In this document: piece after piece, positions 16,767-25,447 of the stretch | How positions within the stretch are numbered: position 1 is the stretch's first letter | Layout: each line of letters begins with the position of its first letter | DNA from: SCQX01 sp035720945 | GTDB lineage: Bacteria; Pseudomonadota; Gammaproteobacteria; Burkholderiales; Burkholderiaceae_B | Length of the DNA stretch: 36,748 bases | Reading direction: 5' to 3' | Assembly: GCA_035720945.1 (NCBI GenBank) | Contig: DASTNK010000027.1 | Location: 1 to 36,748, forward strand | Made by a program: the position numbers and the translations under genes | The notes under the pieces: generated by a model | Database searches by the model: none | What the model was told of the DNA's origin: nothing | Seen by the model: only the letters and a program-made list of their open reading frames with translations

Positions 16767-17363
16767 ATGACGAACGATAATCGCCTGGCTCTGGTGGGTG
16801 TGATTAAAGCGACGTGTCAGTACGTTGCGGAAAATGATCTGGCTAAAGCGCGAGACACTATTGTCTCTCGGTACCCGTTTGCACCCAAAGCGAACGTGGG
16901 CAGGAGCTATGGCCCCGAGTTCATGACGAAAGTATTTCTCCGGGACGGTTTTATTGACAGGTATAAAGGAACGAATCTGATCTTTCCACCCGTGTTGCGT
17001 TTGCTGTCGCATTATCTCCCGGACGATTTTCCGTATCACAGGAACTGGAAGGTTGACGCCACGCATCCTGCATACTGGGAACTGTTACCCACCATCGACC
17101 ATGTCGTGCCTGTGGCACGAGGTGGTCAGGATGCAGAGCCGAACTGTGTGTCCTGCTCAATGCTGACGAACAGCATCAAGTCGGCCTGGACGCTGGATGA
17201 GCTGGGCTGGCAGTTGCAACCGGCGGGCGATGCCGATCGATGGGATGGCATGATGGGCTGGTTTATCAAACAAGTGGAGCAGCACCCGGAGTTGCTGCGG
17301 GTTGGCGAGGTGGGGCCGTATTTGAAGCGATGGTATGGCCCAGCCAAGGCGAGTAGAGGTTAG
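16767..17363 (+). CDS. HNH endonuclease family protein
   Basis: A 198-residue protein (from ATG 16767) with a clear HNH core: TIDHVVPVARGGQD with Asp111 and the metal/base His112, Asn126 after AEP, Cys127 and Cys130, and TNSIKS with Asn135. Upstream of the core is FLRDGFIDRYKGTNLIFPPVLRLLSHYLP, a segment I associate with a group of stand-alone HNH proteins of unknown role. There is no DNA-recognition domain or methylase beside it, so it is not an ordinary restriction system. The frame is open back to a GTG at 16728, close to the stop of the preceding small ORF; neither start has a good ribosome binding site. It is part of the accessory segment next to tRNA-Ala. Confidence 0.8.
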   Translation: MTNDNRLALVGVIKATCQYVAENDLAKARDTIVSRYPFAPKANVGRSYGPEFMTKVFLRDGFIDRYKGTNLIFPPVLRLLSHYLPDDFPYHRNWKVDATHPAYWELLPTIDHVVPVARGGQDAEPNCVSCSMLTNSIKSAWTLDELGWQLQPAGDADRWDGMMGWFIKQVEQHPELLRVGEVGPYLKRWYGPAKASRG

Positions 17364-17618
17364 CTGTTTTCTACACCACTCCCTGCGTAGCTTGGTGACT
17401 GGAGTATCGAAACGTCACGGAGATCGCTGTGACAACTGGGCGCTGTCTGTGCCGTGGGGAGAATTTCCAGATCTGATCTCCACTGGCAACACGTTCGCGG
17501 TATTTTTTTGGGAAGCTGAGACGAAAAGAGGGCCGAACTGCTGGAAACGGTCGAGTTGGCCAGGCGCCCGTGGTACGCACAGAGCCAGGAGAGTGGCGCA
17601 GCACGCGGGGAGTCCACC
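17364..17618. other. Non-coding right part of the tRNA-Ala island
   Basis: Between the HNH stop and the tRNA-Ala terminator I see no gene. Open frames exist on both strands (for example 17360-17620 minus) but their products are serine- and cysteine-rich and unlike any family. The stretch may be remnant DNA of the integrated segment. Confidence 0.5.
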
Positions 17619-17650
17619 AAAAAAAACGCCTGACTGAGAACAGTCAGGCG
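17619..17650 (-). terminator. Rho-independent terminator of tRNA-Ala
   Basis: On the minus strand: CGCCTGACTG, loop TTCT, CAGTCAGGCG, then eight T. The 10-bp stem is perfect and begins 7 bases after the encoded CCA. Confidence 0.92.
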
Positions 17651-17657
17651 TGCATTC

Positions 17658-17663
<6 letters not shown>
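17641..17663. repeat. Right copy of the 23-bp direct repeat (tRNA-Ala 3' end)
   Basis: This copy includes the discriminator base and CCA of tRNA-Ala, its 3' trailer, and one arm of the terminator stem. It differs from 16243-16265 at two positions. Confidence 0.55.
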
Positions 17664-17733
<70 letters not shown>

Positions 17734-17743
17734 GAAGCCGTGG

Positions 17744-17749
17744 ATTTTA
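17744..17749 (-). promoter_or_regulatory. -10 element of the tRNA-Ala promoter
   Basis: TAAAAT on the minus strand, 10 bases upstream of the mature tRNA 5' end. The hexamer 17 bases upstream is AAGCAC, a poor -35. Confidence 0.45.
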
Positions 17750-17927
17750 GCAGAGTCTTTCGAACCGTGCTTTCACGAAAGTCTCCTGCGAGTAGCCTCA
17801 TGGAAATTGCCCGCCTCCCGGCCAAGCCCTAAACCTTCTCCGGTTCCTGCCGTTTACACGTGACAGAACAAAACCGCGTTGCGGGGCCGTCTGCGTACCG
17901 ACGGGCGGCCTGAGCGGCAGATAAAGG

Positions 17928-20081
17928 ATGAAGGCAGGCATGCGCAAACATGAATCGGCGGATTCCGCTCAAAAGGCACATCCGATCAGACCCGCCCAGC
18001 GGGCGGCCAGGGCGGGATGGTTGGCGCGTCGCACCATGGCCTTTCGTCTGGTGCTGGCAACGCTGGCGGTCACGGTGCTGGTGATGGGGGTCATGACCGC
18101 CATCATGGCCTGGCGGGCTCAGCAAGAGGCCGTGGCCACGGTGAACCGCGAGATGGGTTCCGCGCTCACTGGCGTGGACCAGTCGCTGCAGCTGGTGTAT
18201 GCCTCGGCGACGGCGCAGGTGGGCCATCTGATCCCCTCTTTCGAGCATGCGATGGGGGGTGTGCCGGTGCTGGGTGCCACAACGTCTGAAACCGGCTCGG
18301 CCGGGCGGGTGCCGAACCTGGTCGTCAACGGCATTCTCATCAACAACGACATCAGCGCCTTGCTGGGGGTCAAGCGCAGCACCGGGGCGGATGCCGAGGT
18401 CATGGTGCGTTCGGGCGGCCATTGGGTGCGCGTGTCCACCATGCAGGAAGATGCACAGGGCAAGCAGATGCTGGGCACGTCGGTGGCGCCGACGGATCTG
18501 GTCGCGCGTACGCTGGACGCCGGCACCGACTATTCCGGCCTGATCAAACGCGATGGCAAGTGGTATGTCATGGGCATCAAGTCGTTGCACGGCAAAGACG
18601 GCAAGGTCTATGGCGGCCTGAGCATCTGGGCCAGCGTGAACGATGACGTCAGCCGCTTGCTCCAGTGGGTGGACACCGTGCGCGTGGCGAAATACGGCAC
18701 GCTGGCCATTCTGCATCACACCGACGCTGGCTGGCAGTATGTGGCGGGCGCGGGTGCGCAGGCGGGCGATGCGTTGTCGGCGCATTTCTCGGCGGGCGAG
18801 GTGGCGCGGCTGAACACCTTGTTCCAGGCCAAGACCGGCTTCGCCGATGTGCCCATCGGGCCCGATGGCCAGTCGACGTTCGTGGCGTGGCAGGGGGTGA
18901 AGAACTGGAACTGGCTGATGGTGGGCTTCGGTGCCAAGTCGGCTTTCATGGCGGCGAGCTATCGGTCGTTGGCCCTGCAGATCGGCATGATTCTGGTGGG
19001 TACCATTCTCATCGCCGCGTTGATAGGCTGGCTGTCGGCGGCCACGTTGCATCCGGTGCGTGAGATGATCGCGCACATGGCGCGTTTCGGGCGTGGCGAT
19101 CTCACCGCCGACCTGCCCGAGGTGCCGGCGCGCTCCCGCAATGAGGTCCATGCCTTGTTCGGCAGTTTGCGGCAGATGCAGGCCAGTCTGGGTGAAACGG
19201 TGTCGTCGGTGCGGCGCGGGGTCGAGGAAATCGATGTGGGTTCGCGTGAAATCGCGGCCGGCAATACAGACCTGAGTTCCCGCACCGAGCAGCAGGCCGC
19301 CTCTCTGCAAGAGACGGCGGCCAGCATGGAACAGTTGGCGGCGACGGTGCGCCAGAACGCCGACAACGCGCATCAGGCGAACGGGCTCGCCAGCAGCGCG
19401 TCCAGTGTGGCGGTGCGGGGTGGGGAAATCGTCAGCCGGGTCGTCGACACCATGGCGGGTATCTCCCAGGGGTCGAAGAAGATCGCCGAGATCGTCAGTG
19501 TGATCGAAAGCATTGCCTTCCAGACCAATATTCTGGCTTTGAACGCGGCCGTCGAGGCCGCCCGCGCGGGCGAGCAGGGCAAAGGGTTCGCGGTGGTCGC
19601 GAGCGAGGTGCGCAGCTTGGCGTCGCGCAGCGCCCAGGCCGCCAAGGAAGTGAAGATGCTCATCGATGAATCGTCGAGCAAGGTGGATGAGGGTGCCCGC
19701 TATGTGGAGCAGGCTGGCAGCACCATGACGGAAATCGTCGCGTCGGTGCAGCGTGTCACCGACATCATGGGTGAGATCGCGGCGGCGTCCGATGAACAGT
19801 CCAGCGGCATTGGCCAGGTGAATCAGGCGGTGTCGCAGATGGACGAGGCCACGCAACAGAACGCGGCGCTGGTCGAACAGGCCGCAGCCGCCGCGGCGTC
19901 CCTGCAGGAGCAGGTGCAGACGCTGACGCAGGCCGTGGCGGTGTTCCGGCTGCGTGGCGGGGCGCAGGCTCAACCCGTGGGTCAGGCGGGCGACTCGGGC
20001 AGGATGCCCGGGGGGCGGGAAGAGGTCGAACCCACGACGCATGGTGGCCGCCTGCTGCTGCCGGCCACCGGCGCCGCTTGA
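17928..20081 (+). CDS. Methyl-accepting chemotaxis protein
   Basis: 717 residues with the classic transducer plan. A first transmembrane helix spans about residues 36-58, a large periplasmic sensor follows (about 60-345; Cache-like, containing SAGRVPNLVVNGILINND and FADVPIGPDGQSTFVAWQG), then transmembrane helix 2 (about 347-370), a HAMP domain starting at LHPVREM, and a cytoplasmic methylation/signalling coiled coil. The signalling tip reads IAFQTNILALNAAVEAARAGEQGKGFAVVA near residues 528-557, essentially invariant in the family. No C-terminal CheR/CheB-binding pentapeptide is present. The ligand cannot be told. An ATG at 17940 with AAGG about 6 bases upstream may be the true start. It converges on selD. 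Confidence 0.95.
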   Translation: MKAGMRKHESADSAQKAHPIRPAQRAARAGWLARRTMAFRLVLATLAVTVLVMGVMTAIMAWRAQQEAVATVNREMGSALTGVDQSLQLVYASATAQVGHLIPSFEHAMGGVPVLGATTSETGSAGRVPNLVVNGILINNDISALLGVKRSTGADAEVMVRSGGHWVRVSTMQEDAQGKQMLGTSVAPTDLVARTLDAGTDYSGLIKRDGKWYVMGIKSLHGKDGKVYGGLSIWASVNDDVSRLLQWVDTVRVAKYGTLAILHHTDAGWQYVAGAGAQAGDALSAHFSAGEVARLNTLFQAKTGFADVPIGPDGQSTFVAWQGVKNWNWLMVGFGAKSAFMAASYRSLALQIGMILVGTILIAALIGWLSAATLHPVREMIAHMARFGRGDLTADLPEVPARSRNEVHALFGSLRQMQASLGETVSSVRRGVEEIDVGSREIAAGNTDLSSRTEQQAASLQETAASMEQLAATVRQNADNAHQANGLASSASSVAVRGGEIVSRVVDTMAGISQGSKKIAEIVSVIESIAFQTNILALNAAVEAARAGEQGKGFAVVASEVRSLASRSAQAAKEVKMLIDESSSKVDEGARYVEQAGSTMTEIVASVQRVTDIMGEIAAASDEQSSGIGQVNQAVSQMDEATQQNAALVEQAAAAAASLQEQVQTLTQAVAVFRLRGGAQAQPVGQAGDSGRMPGGREEVEPTTHGGRLLLPATGAA

Positions 20082-20092
20082 GCCGTTCACCA

Positions 20093-20110
20093 AGCCGCCC
20101 ATGGAGGCGG
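20093..20110. other. Hairpin between the convergent chemotaxis and selD genes
   Basis: GCCGCC-CATGGA-GGCGGC forms a 6-bp stem in the 39-base gap between the two stop codons. There is no T-run on either side, so a terminator role is uncertain. Confidence 0.3.
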
Positions 20111-20120
20111 CATGCGGGAT

Positions 20121-21170
20121 TCACGCTACCGACACGCCGATTCCACCTTCGACCATGGCCCCGATCACGGTGGCCTGGCCGAACCCGTCCGCCCGAAGTT
20201 GCGCCAGCACTTGGTCCGCGACGCCTGCCGCGCAACTGACGAGCAATCCACCGGACGTCTGCGGATCGGTCAGGAGGGTGCGCGCCACAGCGGGCAACCT
20301 GGCATCCAGATCGACCTGTTCCCCGTACGATGCCCAGTTGCGTCCCGACGCGCCGGTGAACACGCCCGCTTCCGCGAAGGCGCGCACCGGGCTCAGCCAG
20401 GGTAGGTCGTCATGGCGCAGATGGGCCCGCAGGCCGGCGCCCCGGCATAATTCCAGTGTGTGGCCCAGCAGGCCGAACCCCGTCACGTCGGTCATGGCGT
20501 GGACGCCAGGCAGGCGCGCCAGCGCCGGGCCGGAACGGTTGAGCTGCGTGGTTGACGCGATCATCTGCGCATAGCCATCTTCGTCGAGCAGATTCTTCTT
20601 GAGCGCCGCCGACAGAATACCCACACCCAGTGGCTTGCTCAGAATGAGCGCGTCGCCAGCCTGCGCATCCTGATTGCGCCGGATGTGGTCCGGGTGGGCC
20701 ACGCCCAGCGCCGCCAGGCCGTAGATGGGTTCGACGGAATCGATGGAATGCCCGCCCGCGATGGGGATGCCGGCCTCGGCGCACAGCGAGGCGCCACCTT
20801 CCAGGATGCGCGCGATCGTTTCATGCGGCAGCACGTTGATGGGCATGCCCACCAGGGCCAGCGCCAGGATGGGCGTGCCGCCCATGGCGTAGATGTCCGA
20901 CAGCGCGTTGGCGGCGGCGATGCGCCCGAAGTCGTACGGATCGTCGACGATGGGCATGAAGAAATCGGTGGTGGCGATGATGGCCTGCTCGTCGTTCAGG
21001 CGGTAGACCGCCGCGTCGTCGGATGTTTCGGGTCCCACCATCAGGCCCGGAAACGCCTGGGTCCGGGGCAGGTTCTTCAGCAATTCGGCCAGCACACCGG
21101 GGGAAATCTTGCAGCCGCAGCCGCCGCCGTGGGACAGTTCGGTCAGGCGGGGAGGGTGGGCGGTGGTCAT
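20121..21170 (-). CDS. selD: Selenide, water dikinase SelD (selenophosphate synthetase)
   Basis: 349 residues, normal for SelD, which makes selenophosphate from selenide and ATP. The N-terminal loop GGGCGCK carries the catalytic Cys18 and Lys21 (Cys17/Lys20 in E. coli), so this is a cysteine and not a selenocysteine version. Also visible are DDAAVYRL, ATTDFFMPIVDDPYDFG, AGGHSIDSVEPIYGLA, MTDVTGFGLLGH and LLTDPQTSGGLLVS. The start codon shares one base with the mnmH stop (TGATG), so the two are translationally coupled. Since selA and selB are not in the window, the visible use of selenophosphate is MnmH-dependent tRNA modification. Confidence 0.97.
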   Translation of the reverse strand: MTTAHPPRLTELSHGGGCGCKISPGVLAELLKNLPRTQAFPGLMVGPETSDDAAVYRLNDEQAIIATTDFFMPIVDDPYDFGRIAAANALSDIYAMGGTPILALALVGMPINVLPHETIARILEGGASLCAEAGIPIAGGHSIDSVEPIYGLAALGVAHPDHIRRNQDAQAGDALILSKPLGVGILSAALKKNLLDEDGYAQMIASTTQLNRSGPALARLPGVHAMTDVTGFGLLGHTLELCRGAGLRAHLRHDDLPWLSPVRAFAEAGVFTGASGRNWASYGEQVDLDARLPAVARTLLTDPQTSGGLLVSCAAGVADQVLAQLRADGFGQATVIGAMVEGGIGVSVA

Positions 21171-22231
21171 CAGATGTGCTCCGTCAGGCCCGACACGCGG
21201 GCCAGCAATGCGTCAGCCTGGCCGCGGGTGTCCTCGGCGCAGGGGTGGAATTCAAATGCCAGGGCGCCGGACATGTCGCCGAAGCTGCGTGAGGTGCTGC
21301 GCGCGTAGGCCGGGTCATAGTGACGGGTGATCAGATCGCGGAATAGTTCGGGTGCGGCGTCGGCGTCGATCAACCCGTGCCAGCGGGCGATGGTGTCGTT
21401 GCCGTGCAGAACGGCCAACCGGCCGAGTTGCTGCTTGAACGTGGCTTTGTCGCTGAACAGGTGCGCGTAGTCCTCGAGCAGGAAGCCAATGCGTTCGGCC
21501 AGCGGGGTTTGGACATCCACGCAGGCGCCGCGGCGGTAGCTGTCCAGCATCGCCGTGGGCAACGTGATCTGGCCGATGCGACGGCTCTCCGCCTCCACGA
21601 AAACCGGGCGGCCGGGGTCGAAGGTGGACAAGACCTGGGCCAGTGCCGACTCGAACGTTTTTTGTGATGGCTGATCCTGCCCCGGCCAGGCCCCCAGCAG
21701 CGACCCGCGATGCCGTGACAGGCCTTCCAGGTCGAGCGTCTGGGCGCCAGCCTGGGCCAGGGCGTGCAGCAGGCGGGTCTTGCCCGAGCCCGTGCTGCCG
21801 GTCAGCACCACGTAGTGGAACTGACCCGGGAGGTCATCCAGGCGTTGCAGCACGTGGCGGCGGTAGGTCTTGTAGCCGCCTTCCAGCTGGCGCGCGCGCC
21901 AGCCTATCAGGTTGAACCACGCCGTCATCGAGCCGGAGCGTTTGCCGCCCCGCCAACAGTAGACGAGGGGGCGCCATTGCCGTGGCCGGTCGGCGAAAAG
22001 CGTGTCCAGATGCCGGGCGATGTTGTGGGCGACCATGGCGGCACCACGGCGCGTCGCGTCGAAAGGCGCGGTCTTGTACAGGGTGCCGATCTCCGCGCGT
22101 TGCGCGTTGTCGAGCACCGGGGCGTTGAGGGCACCGGGAATGTGATCGTCTTCGAATTCGGCCGGCGTGCGCACATCGACGATCTCGTCGAACTCGGCAA
22201 GCTGTTCCAGATTGGCTAGGTAGGGGATCAC
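21170..22231 (-). CDS. mnmH: tRNA 2-selenouridine synthase MnmH (SelU/YbbB)
   Basis: From GTG at 22231 the protein has 353 residues. MnmH replaces the sulfur of 2-thiouridine at tRNA position 34 with selenium through a geranylated intermediate, using selenophosphate. The N-terminal rhodanese domain has IVDVRTPAEFEDDHIPGALN and the active-site loop VYCWRGGKRSGSM with Cys92; a P-loop GSTGSGKT (about 141-148) follows, with the C-terminal half typical of the family. The frame is open for 96 more codons upstream, but these overlap the argG promoter region and lack family features. GTG is chosen because VIPYLANLEQL opens the rhodanese domain. It is the promoter-proximal gene of the pair with selD. 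Confidence 0.94.
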   Translation of the reverse strand: MIPYLANLEQLAEFDEIVDVRTPAEFEDDHIPGALNAPVLDNAQRAEIGTLYKTAPFDATRRGAAMVAHNIARHLDTLFADRPRQWRPLVYCWRGGKRSGSMTAWFNLIGWRARQLEGGYKTYRRHVLQRLDDLPGQFHYVVLTGSTGSGKTRLLHALAQAGAQTLDLEGLSRHRGSLLGAWPGQDQPSQKTFESALAQVLSTFDPGRPVFVEAESRRIGQITLPTAMLDSYRRGACVDVQTPLAERIGFLLEDYAHLFSDKATFKQQLGRLAVLHGNDTIARWHGLIDADAAPELFRDLITRHYDPAYARSTSRSFGDMSGALAFEFHPCAEDTRGQADALLARVSGLTEHI

Positions 22232-22289
22232 GGTGGTGCTCGTTGGTGGTTGTGTGGAAGTGTACGACAGCCCCTGGTGTCGGGCCAAT

Positions 22290-22319
22290 TTGCGGGCGTT
22301 TGGGTCGCGCCGGTACAAT
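22290..22319 (+). promoter_or_regulatory. Possible argG promoter
   Basis: TTGCGG (22290-22295), an 18-base spacer and TACAAT (22314-22319). The -10 matches at 5 of 6. It would give a leader of about 90 GC-rich bases. I see no ArgR box resembling the E. coli operator. Confidence 0.4.
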
Positions 22320-22418
22320 GCAGGGCGCATTGCCGCGTTCTTGGCGGCGCTCTCGCGGCGGCCTGCCGCGCCCCGTCCAGGCGGGCGACAAAATTCATCA
22401 CCCAGGGCCTTCCTCGCA

Positions 22419-23765
22419 ATGACAACCATTCTCGAACACCTTCCCGTCGGCCAGAAGGTCGGCATCGCATTTTCCGGAGGCCTGGACACCAGCGCCGCGT
22501 TGCTGTGGATGCGCAACAAGGGGGCCGTGCCCTGCGCCTATACGGCCAACCTGGGCCAGCCCGACGAATCCGATTACGACAGCATTCCGAAGCGCGCGAT
22601 GCAATACGGGGCCGAGAAGGCGCGGTTGATCGACTGCCGTGCACAGCTCGTCGCCGAGGGGATCGCCGCGCTGCAGTGTGGCGCGTTCCATGTGTCCACA
22701 GCGGGGGTCACGTATTTCAACACCACGCCCATCGGGCGCACCGTGACCGGCACCATGCTGGTGGCGGCCATGAAGGAAGACAACGTCAACATCTGGGGCG
22801 ATGGCAGCACATACAAGGGCAACGATATTGAACGTTTCTACCGTTATGGCCTGCTGACCAACCCCGGTCTGCAAATCTACAAACCCTGGCTCGATCAGCA
22901 GTTCATCGACGAGCTGGGCGGGCGCGCCGAAATGTCGGAATACATGCGCCAAGCCGGGTTCGACTACAAGATGTCGGCCGAAAAGGCCTATTCCACCGAC
23001 TCGAACATGCTGGGCGCCACGCACGAGGCCAAGGATCTGGAGCACTTGAATTCCGGCATTCGCATCGTGCAGCCCATCATGGGTGTCGCGTTCTGGCGCG
23101 ATGACGTGCCGGTCGCGCGCGAGGAGGTCACCATCCGGTTCGAGCAAGGCCTGCCCGTGGCCCTCAATGGTGTGGAGTACCGCGACAGCGTGGAGCTCAT
23201 GCTGGAAGCCAACCGCATCGGCGGGCGCCATGGCCTGGGCATGAGCGACCAGATCGAGAACCGCATCATCGAGGCCAAGAGCCGTGGCATCTACGAGGCT
23301 CCGGGGCTGGCCTTGTTGTTCATCGCATACGAGCGCCTGGTCACCGGCATCCACAACGAAGACACCATCGAGCAATACCGCGACAACGGCCGCAAGCTGG
23401 GCCGTCTTCTGTACCAGGGGCGCTGGTTCGATTCCCAGGCCATCATGTTGCGCGAGACGGCTCAGCGCTGGGTGGCGCGCGCCATCACCGGCGAAGTGAC
23501 GCTGGAACTGCGTCGCGGCAATGATTATTCCCTGCTCGACACGCGCTCCCCCAACCTGACGTACAAGCCGGAACGCCTGACCATGGAAAAAGGTGAATCC
23601 ACGTTCTCGCCGCGCGATCGCATCGGGCAACTGACGATGCGCAACCTGGACATCACCGACACACGCGACAAGCTGTTCGTCTATGTGAATGCCGGGTTGC
23701 TGGCACCGGCGGGGAAGGCGGCGCTACCGCATCTGAAGGACGACAGCGAAGAGCAGGGCAAGTAA
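22419..23765 (+). CDS. argG: Argininosuccinate synthase ArgG
   Basis: 448 residues, the longer type found in E. coli and many proteobacteria. The enzyme joins citrulline and aspartate with ATP in arginine synthesis. It has the N-type ATP pyrophosphatase loop AFSGGLDTSAAL (about residues 17-28), the segment STAGVTYFNTTPIGRTVTGT, IWGDGSTYKGNDIERFYRYG, and YSTDSNMLGATHEAKDLE, all diagnostic. ATG at 22419 begins MTTILEHLPVGQKVGIAFSG; the open frame further upstream is leader. A terminator follows. ArgF, the preceding enzyme of the pathway, is encoded just downstream on the opposite strand, so two consecutive steps of arginine synthesis are encoded by convergent genes. Confidence 0.98.
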   Translation: MTTILEHLPVGQKVGIAFSGGLDTSAALLWMRNKGAVPCAYTANLGQPDESDYDSIPKRAMQYGAEKARLIDCRAQLVAEGIAALQCGAFHVSTAGVTYFNTTPIGRTVTGTMLVAAMKEDNVNIWGDGSTYKGNDIERFYRYGLLTNPGLQIYKPWLDQQFIDELGGRAEMSEYMRQAGFDYKMSAEKAYSTDSNMLGATHEAKDLEHLNSGIRIVQPIMGVAFWRDDVPVAREEVTIRFEQGLPVALNGVEYRDSVELMLEANRIGGRHGLGMSDQIENRIIEAKSRGIYEAPGLALLFIAYERLVTGIHNEDTIEQYRDNGRKLGRLLYQGRWFDSQAIMLRETAQRWVARAITGEVTLELRRGNDYSLLDTRSPNLTYKPERLTMEKGESTFSPRDRIGQLTMRNLDITDTRDKLFVYVNAGLLAPAGKAALPHLKDDSEEQGK

Positions 23766-23843
23766 GGGCGGGGCCGTGCGGCATGCCGCCCATTTCGTGG
23801 CTCCACGCCTCTCATTGGTTGGTTGACACCAGTTTCTGACCCG

Positions 23844-23886
23844 CACCCCGGAAGTTGGGCATCGATCCAACCTTCGGGGTGTTTTT
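23844..23886 (+). terminator. Rho-independent terminator after argG
   Basis: CACCCCGGAAGTTGG, an 8-base loop, CCAACCTTCGGGGTG, then TTTTT. The 15-position stem has one mismatch and one G-T pair. It lies about 80 bases after the argG stop and before the end of convergent argF. Confidence 0.88.
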
Positions 23887-23965
23887 CATAGGCGGACAGA
23901 TTTCTTTGTAGCCGTGTTTTCCACACCGGGGCGGCGTCATGGTGAATAGCCGCTTTGTGCTGGGT

Positions 23966-24919
23966 TCAGGCGGACGGGGTGTCCAACTGCCCCAGCAGCA
24001 GGAATTCCATCAGGGCCTTCTGGACATGCAGGCGGTTTTCCGCTTCGTCCCAGACCACGCTTTGGGGGCCGTCTATGACCTCGCCCGTGACTTCCTCGCC
24101 GCGATGGGCGGGCAGGCAGTGCATGAATACCGCGTCGGGCGCGGCGACGGCCATCATGTCGGCGTCGACGCACCAGTCGGCGAAAGCCTTGCGCCGGGCG
24201 TCGTTTTCGGCCTCGTACCCCATGCTGGTCCAGACATCGGTGGTGACCAGATGGGCGCCCCGGCAGGCTTGCATGGGATCGTCGAACTCCTGGAGCGCGT
24301 CGGCGGCGGGTTCGCCCACGCGTTGTGGATCGAGCCGGTAGCCTTCGGGGGCCGAAACGTGCAGGCGGAAGCCCAGCATTTCGGCGGCCTGCAGCCACGT
24401 GTAAGCCATGTTGTTGGCATCGCCCACCCAGGCGACGATCTTGCCTTCGATGGAGCCAGCGTGCTCGATGAACGTGAAGATGTCGGCCAGAATCTGGCAG
24501 GGATGGAATTCGTTGGTCAGGCCGTTGATGACGGGCACGCGCGAGTGTGCCGCGAAGCGTTCCAGCCGGGTCTGTTCGAACGTGCGGATCATGACCACGT
24601 CGACCATGCGTGAAATGACACGCGCCGTGTCTTCGATGGGCTCGGCGCGGCCCAGTTGGGAATCACCCGTGGTCAGGTGTATGACCGACCCGCCCAGTTG
24701 GTACATGCCGGCCTCGAACGACACGCGGGTACGGGTGCTGGCTTTCTCGAACACCATGGCCAGCGTGCGGTCGTGCAGGGTGTGGTGCGGTTCGTAATGC
24801 TTGAATTTGTTCTTGATGAGGCGCGCGCGCTCGAGCACATAAAGGATCTCGGCCTTGGTGAAATCACTGAATTGCAGAAAGTGTCTGAGGGGGCCGGTTT
24901 GCAAGGCGGCGTTGGACAT
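23966..24919 (-). CDS. argF: Ornithine carbamoyltransferase ArgF
   Basis: 317 residues, as expected for anabolic ornithine carbamoyltransferase, which makes citrulline from ornithine and carbamoyl phosphate. Carbamoyl-phosphate site: FEKASTRTR (STRTR at 61-65). Then NGLTNEFHPCQILAD with the HPCQ motif, WVGDANNMAYTW, the ornithine loop region TDVWTSMGYE, and MHCLPAHRGEEV with the catalytic Cys. The start MSNAALQTGP is the only upstream ATG near the conserved LRHFLQF. It is divergent from the DUF3579 gene. Arginase or deiminase-pathway genes are absent, which supports the anabolic assignment. Confidence 0.98.
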   Translation of the reverse strand: MSNAALQTGPLRHFLQFSDFTKAEILYVLERARLIKNKFKHYEPHHTLHDRTLAMVFEKASTRTRVSFEAGMYQLGGSVIHLTTGDSQLGRAEPIEDTARVISRMVDVVMIRTFEQTRLERFAAHSRVPVINGLTNEFHPCQILADIFTFIEHAGSIEGKIVAWVGDANNMAYTWLQAAEMLGFRLHVSAPEGYRLDPQRVGEPAADALQEFDDPMQACRGAHLVTTDVWTSMGYEAENDARRKAFADWCVDADMMAVAAPDAVFMHCLPAHRGEEVTGEVIDGPQSVVWDEAENRLHVQKALMEFLLLGQLDTPSA

Positions 24920-24942
24920 GGTGCGCTCTGGGTAAAACGATA

Positions 24943-24971
24943 ATCTTACCTTGCGGCCCGACGGCGTGCAA
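24943..24971 (-). promoter_or_regulatory. Possible argF promoter
   Basis: On the minus strand TTGCAC (24966-24971), 17 bases, TAAGAT (24943-24948). Matches are 3 of 6 and 4 of 6, so support is modest. Confidence 0.3.
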
Positions 24972-25040
24972 AGCTCTGCGCGCTCCGCGGCGTGTTTCGG
25001 GATTATGTTTCGAGGTTTTCAGCGACGGTGGCGGATCGGA

Positions 25041-25046
25041 TACAAT
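25041..25046 (+). promoter_or_regulatory. -10 element (TACAAT) upstream of the DUF3579 gene
   Basis: TACAAT matches 5 of 6. The hexamers 17-18 bases upstream (TTCAGC, TTTCAG) are weak -35 sequences. The ATG is 60 bases downstream. Confidence 0.35.
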
Positions 25047-25105
25047 GCGGCGCGGGCAAGGGGTTTGAGCCGCCGCTTCCGGCGGACTCCATCCGTGGAA
25101 GTTCA

Positions 25106-25447
25106 ATGACACATATCGTGCAGCAAACCATCATTCATGGCACGACGCTGGACGGCCAGCGTTTCCGTCCCAGTGACTGGGCCGAGCGGTTGGCCGGCGT
25201 CATGTCGCAGTTCCGACCCGCTGGATGCCCTGGCGGGCGTCTTTCCTATTCGCCGTACGTCGTGCCCACCTTGCTGGACGGCGTCCGTTGCGTCGTGGTC
25301 GATGGGCGGCTGCGTGACCTGGAGCCTCTGGCCTGGAAGTTCGTCATGGATTTCGCCAGCGATAACCATCTGCGGACGTCCGAACGGGAGTTCGATGCCG
25401 CGTCGGATGATTGGGGGGGCACGCGCCCCAGCCCCCTGGCGGACTGA
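25106..25447 (+). CDS. DUF3579 domain-containing protein
   Basis: 113 residues from ATG 25106. The sequence IIHGTTLDGQRFRPSDWAERLAGVMSQF, then LSYSPYVVPT, GVRCVVVDGRL and LEPLAWKFVMDFASDNHLR, matches the DUF3579 family of small betaproteobacterial proteins of unknown function. The open frame runs 38 codons further up, but those codons cover the promoter-like TACAAT and have no family features. In relatives this gene also lies between argF and rpsT, so position supports the call. Soluble, no membrane segment. Confidence 0.85.
   Translation: MTHIVQQTIIHGTTLDGQRFRPSDWAERLAGVMSQFRPAGCPGGRLSYSPYVVPTLLDGVRCVVVDGRLRDLEPLAWKFVMDFASDNHLRTSEREFDAASDDWGGTRPSPLAD

Noticed and set aside
17829..20102. A 757-codon open frame on the minus strand opposite the chemotaxis gene
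   Set aside because: The product is histidine- and arginine-rich without motifs, and the plus strand encodes an unmistakable chemoreceptor.
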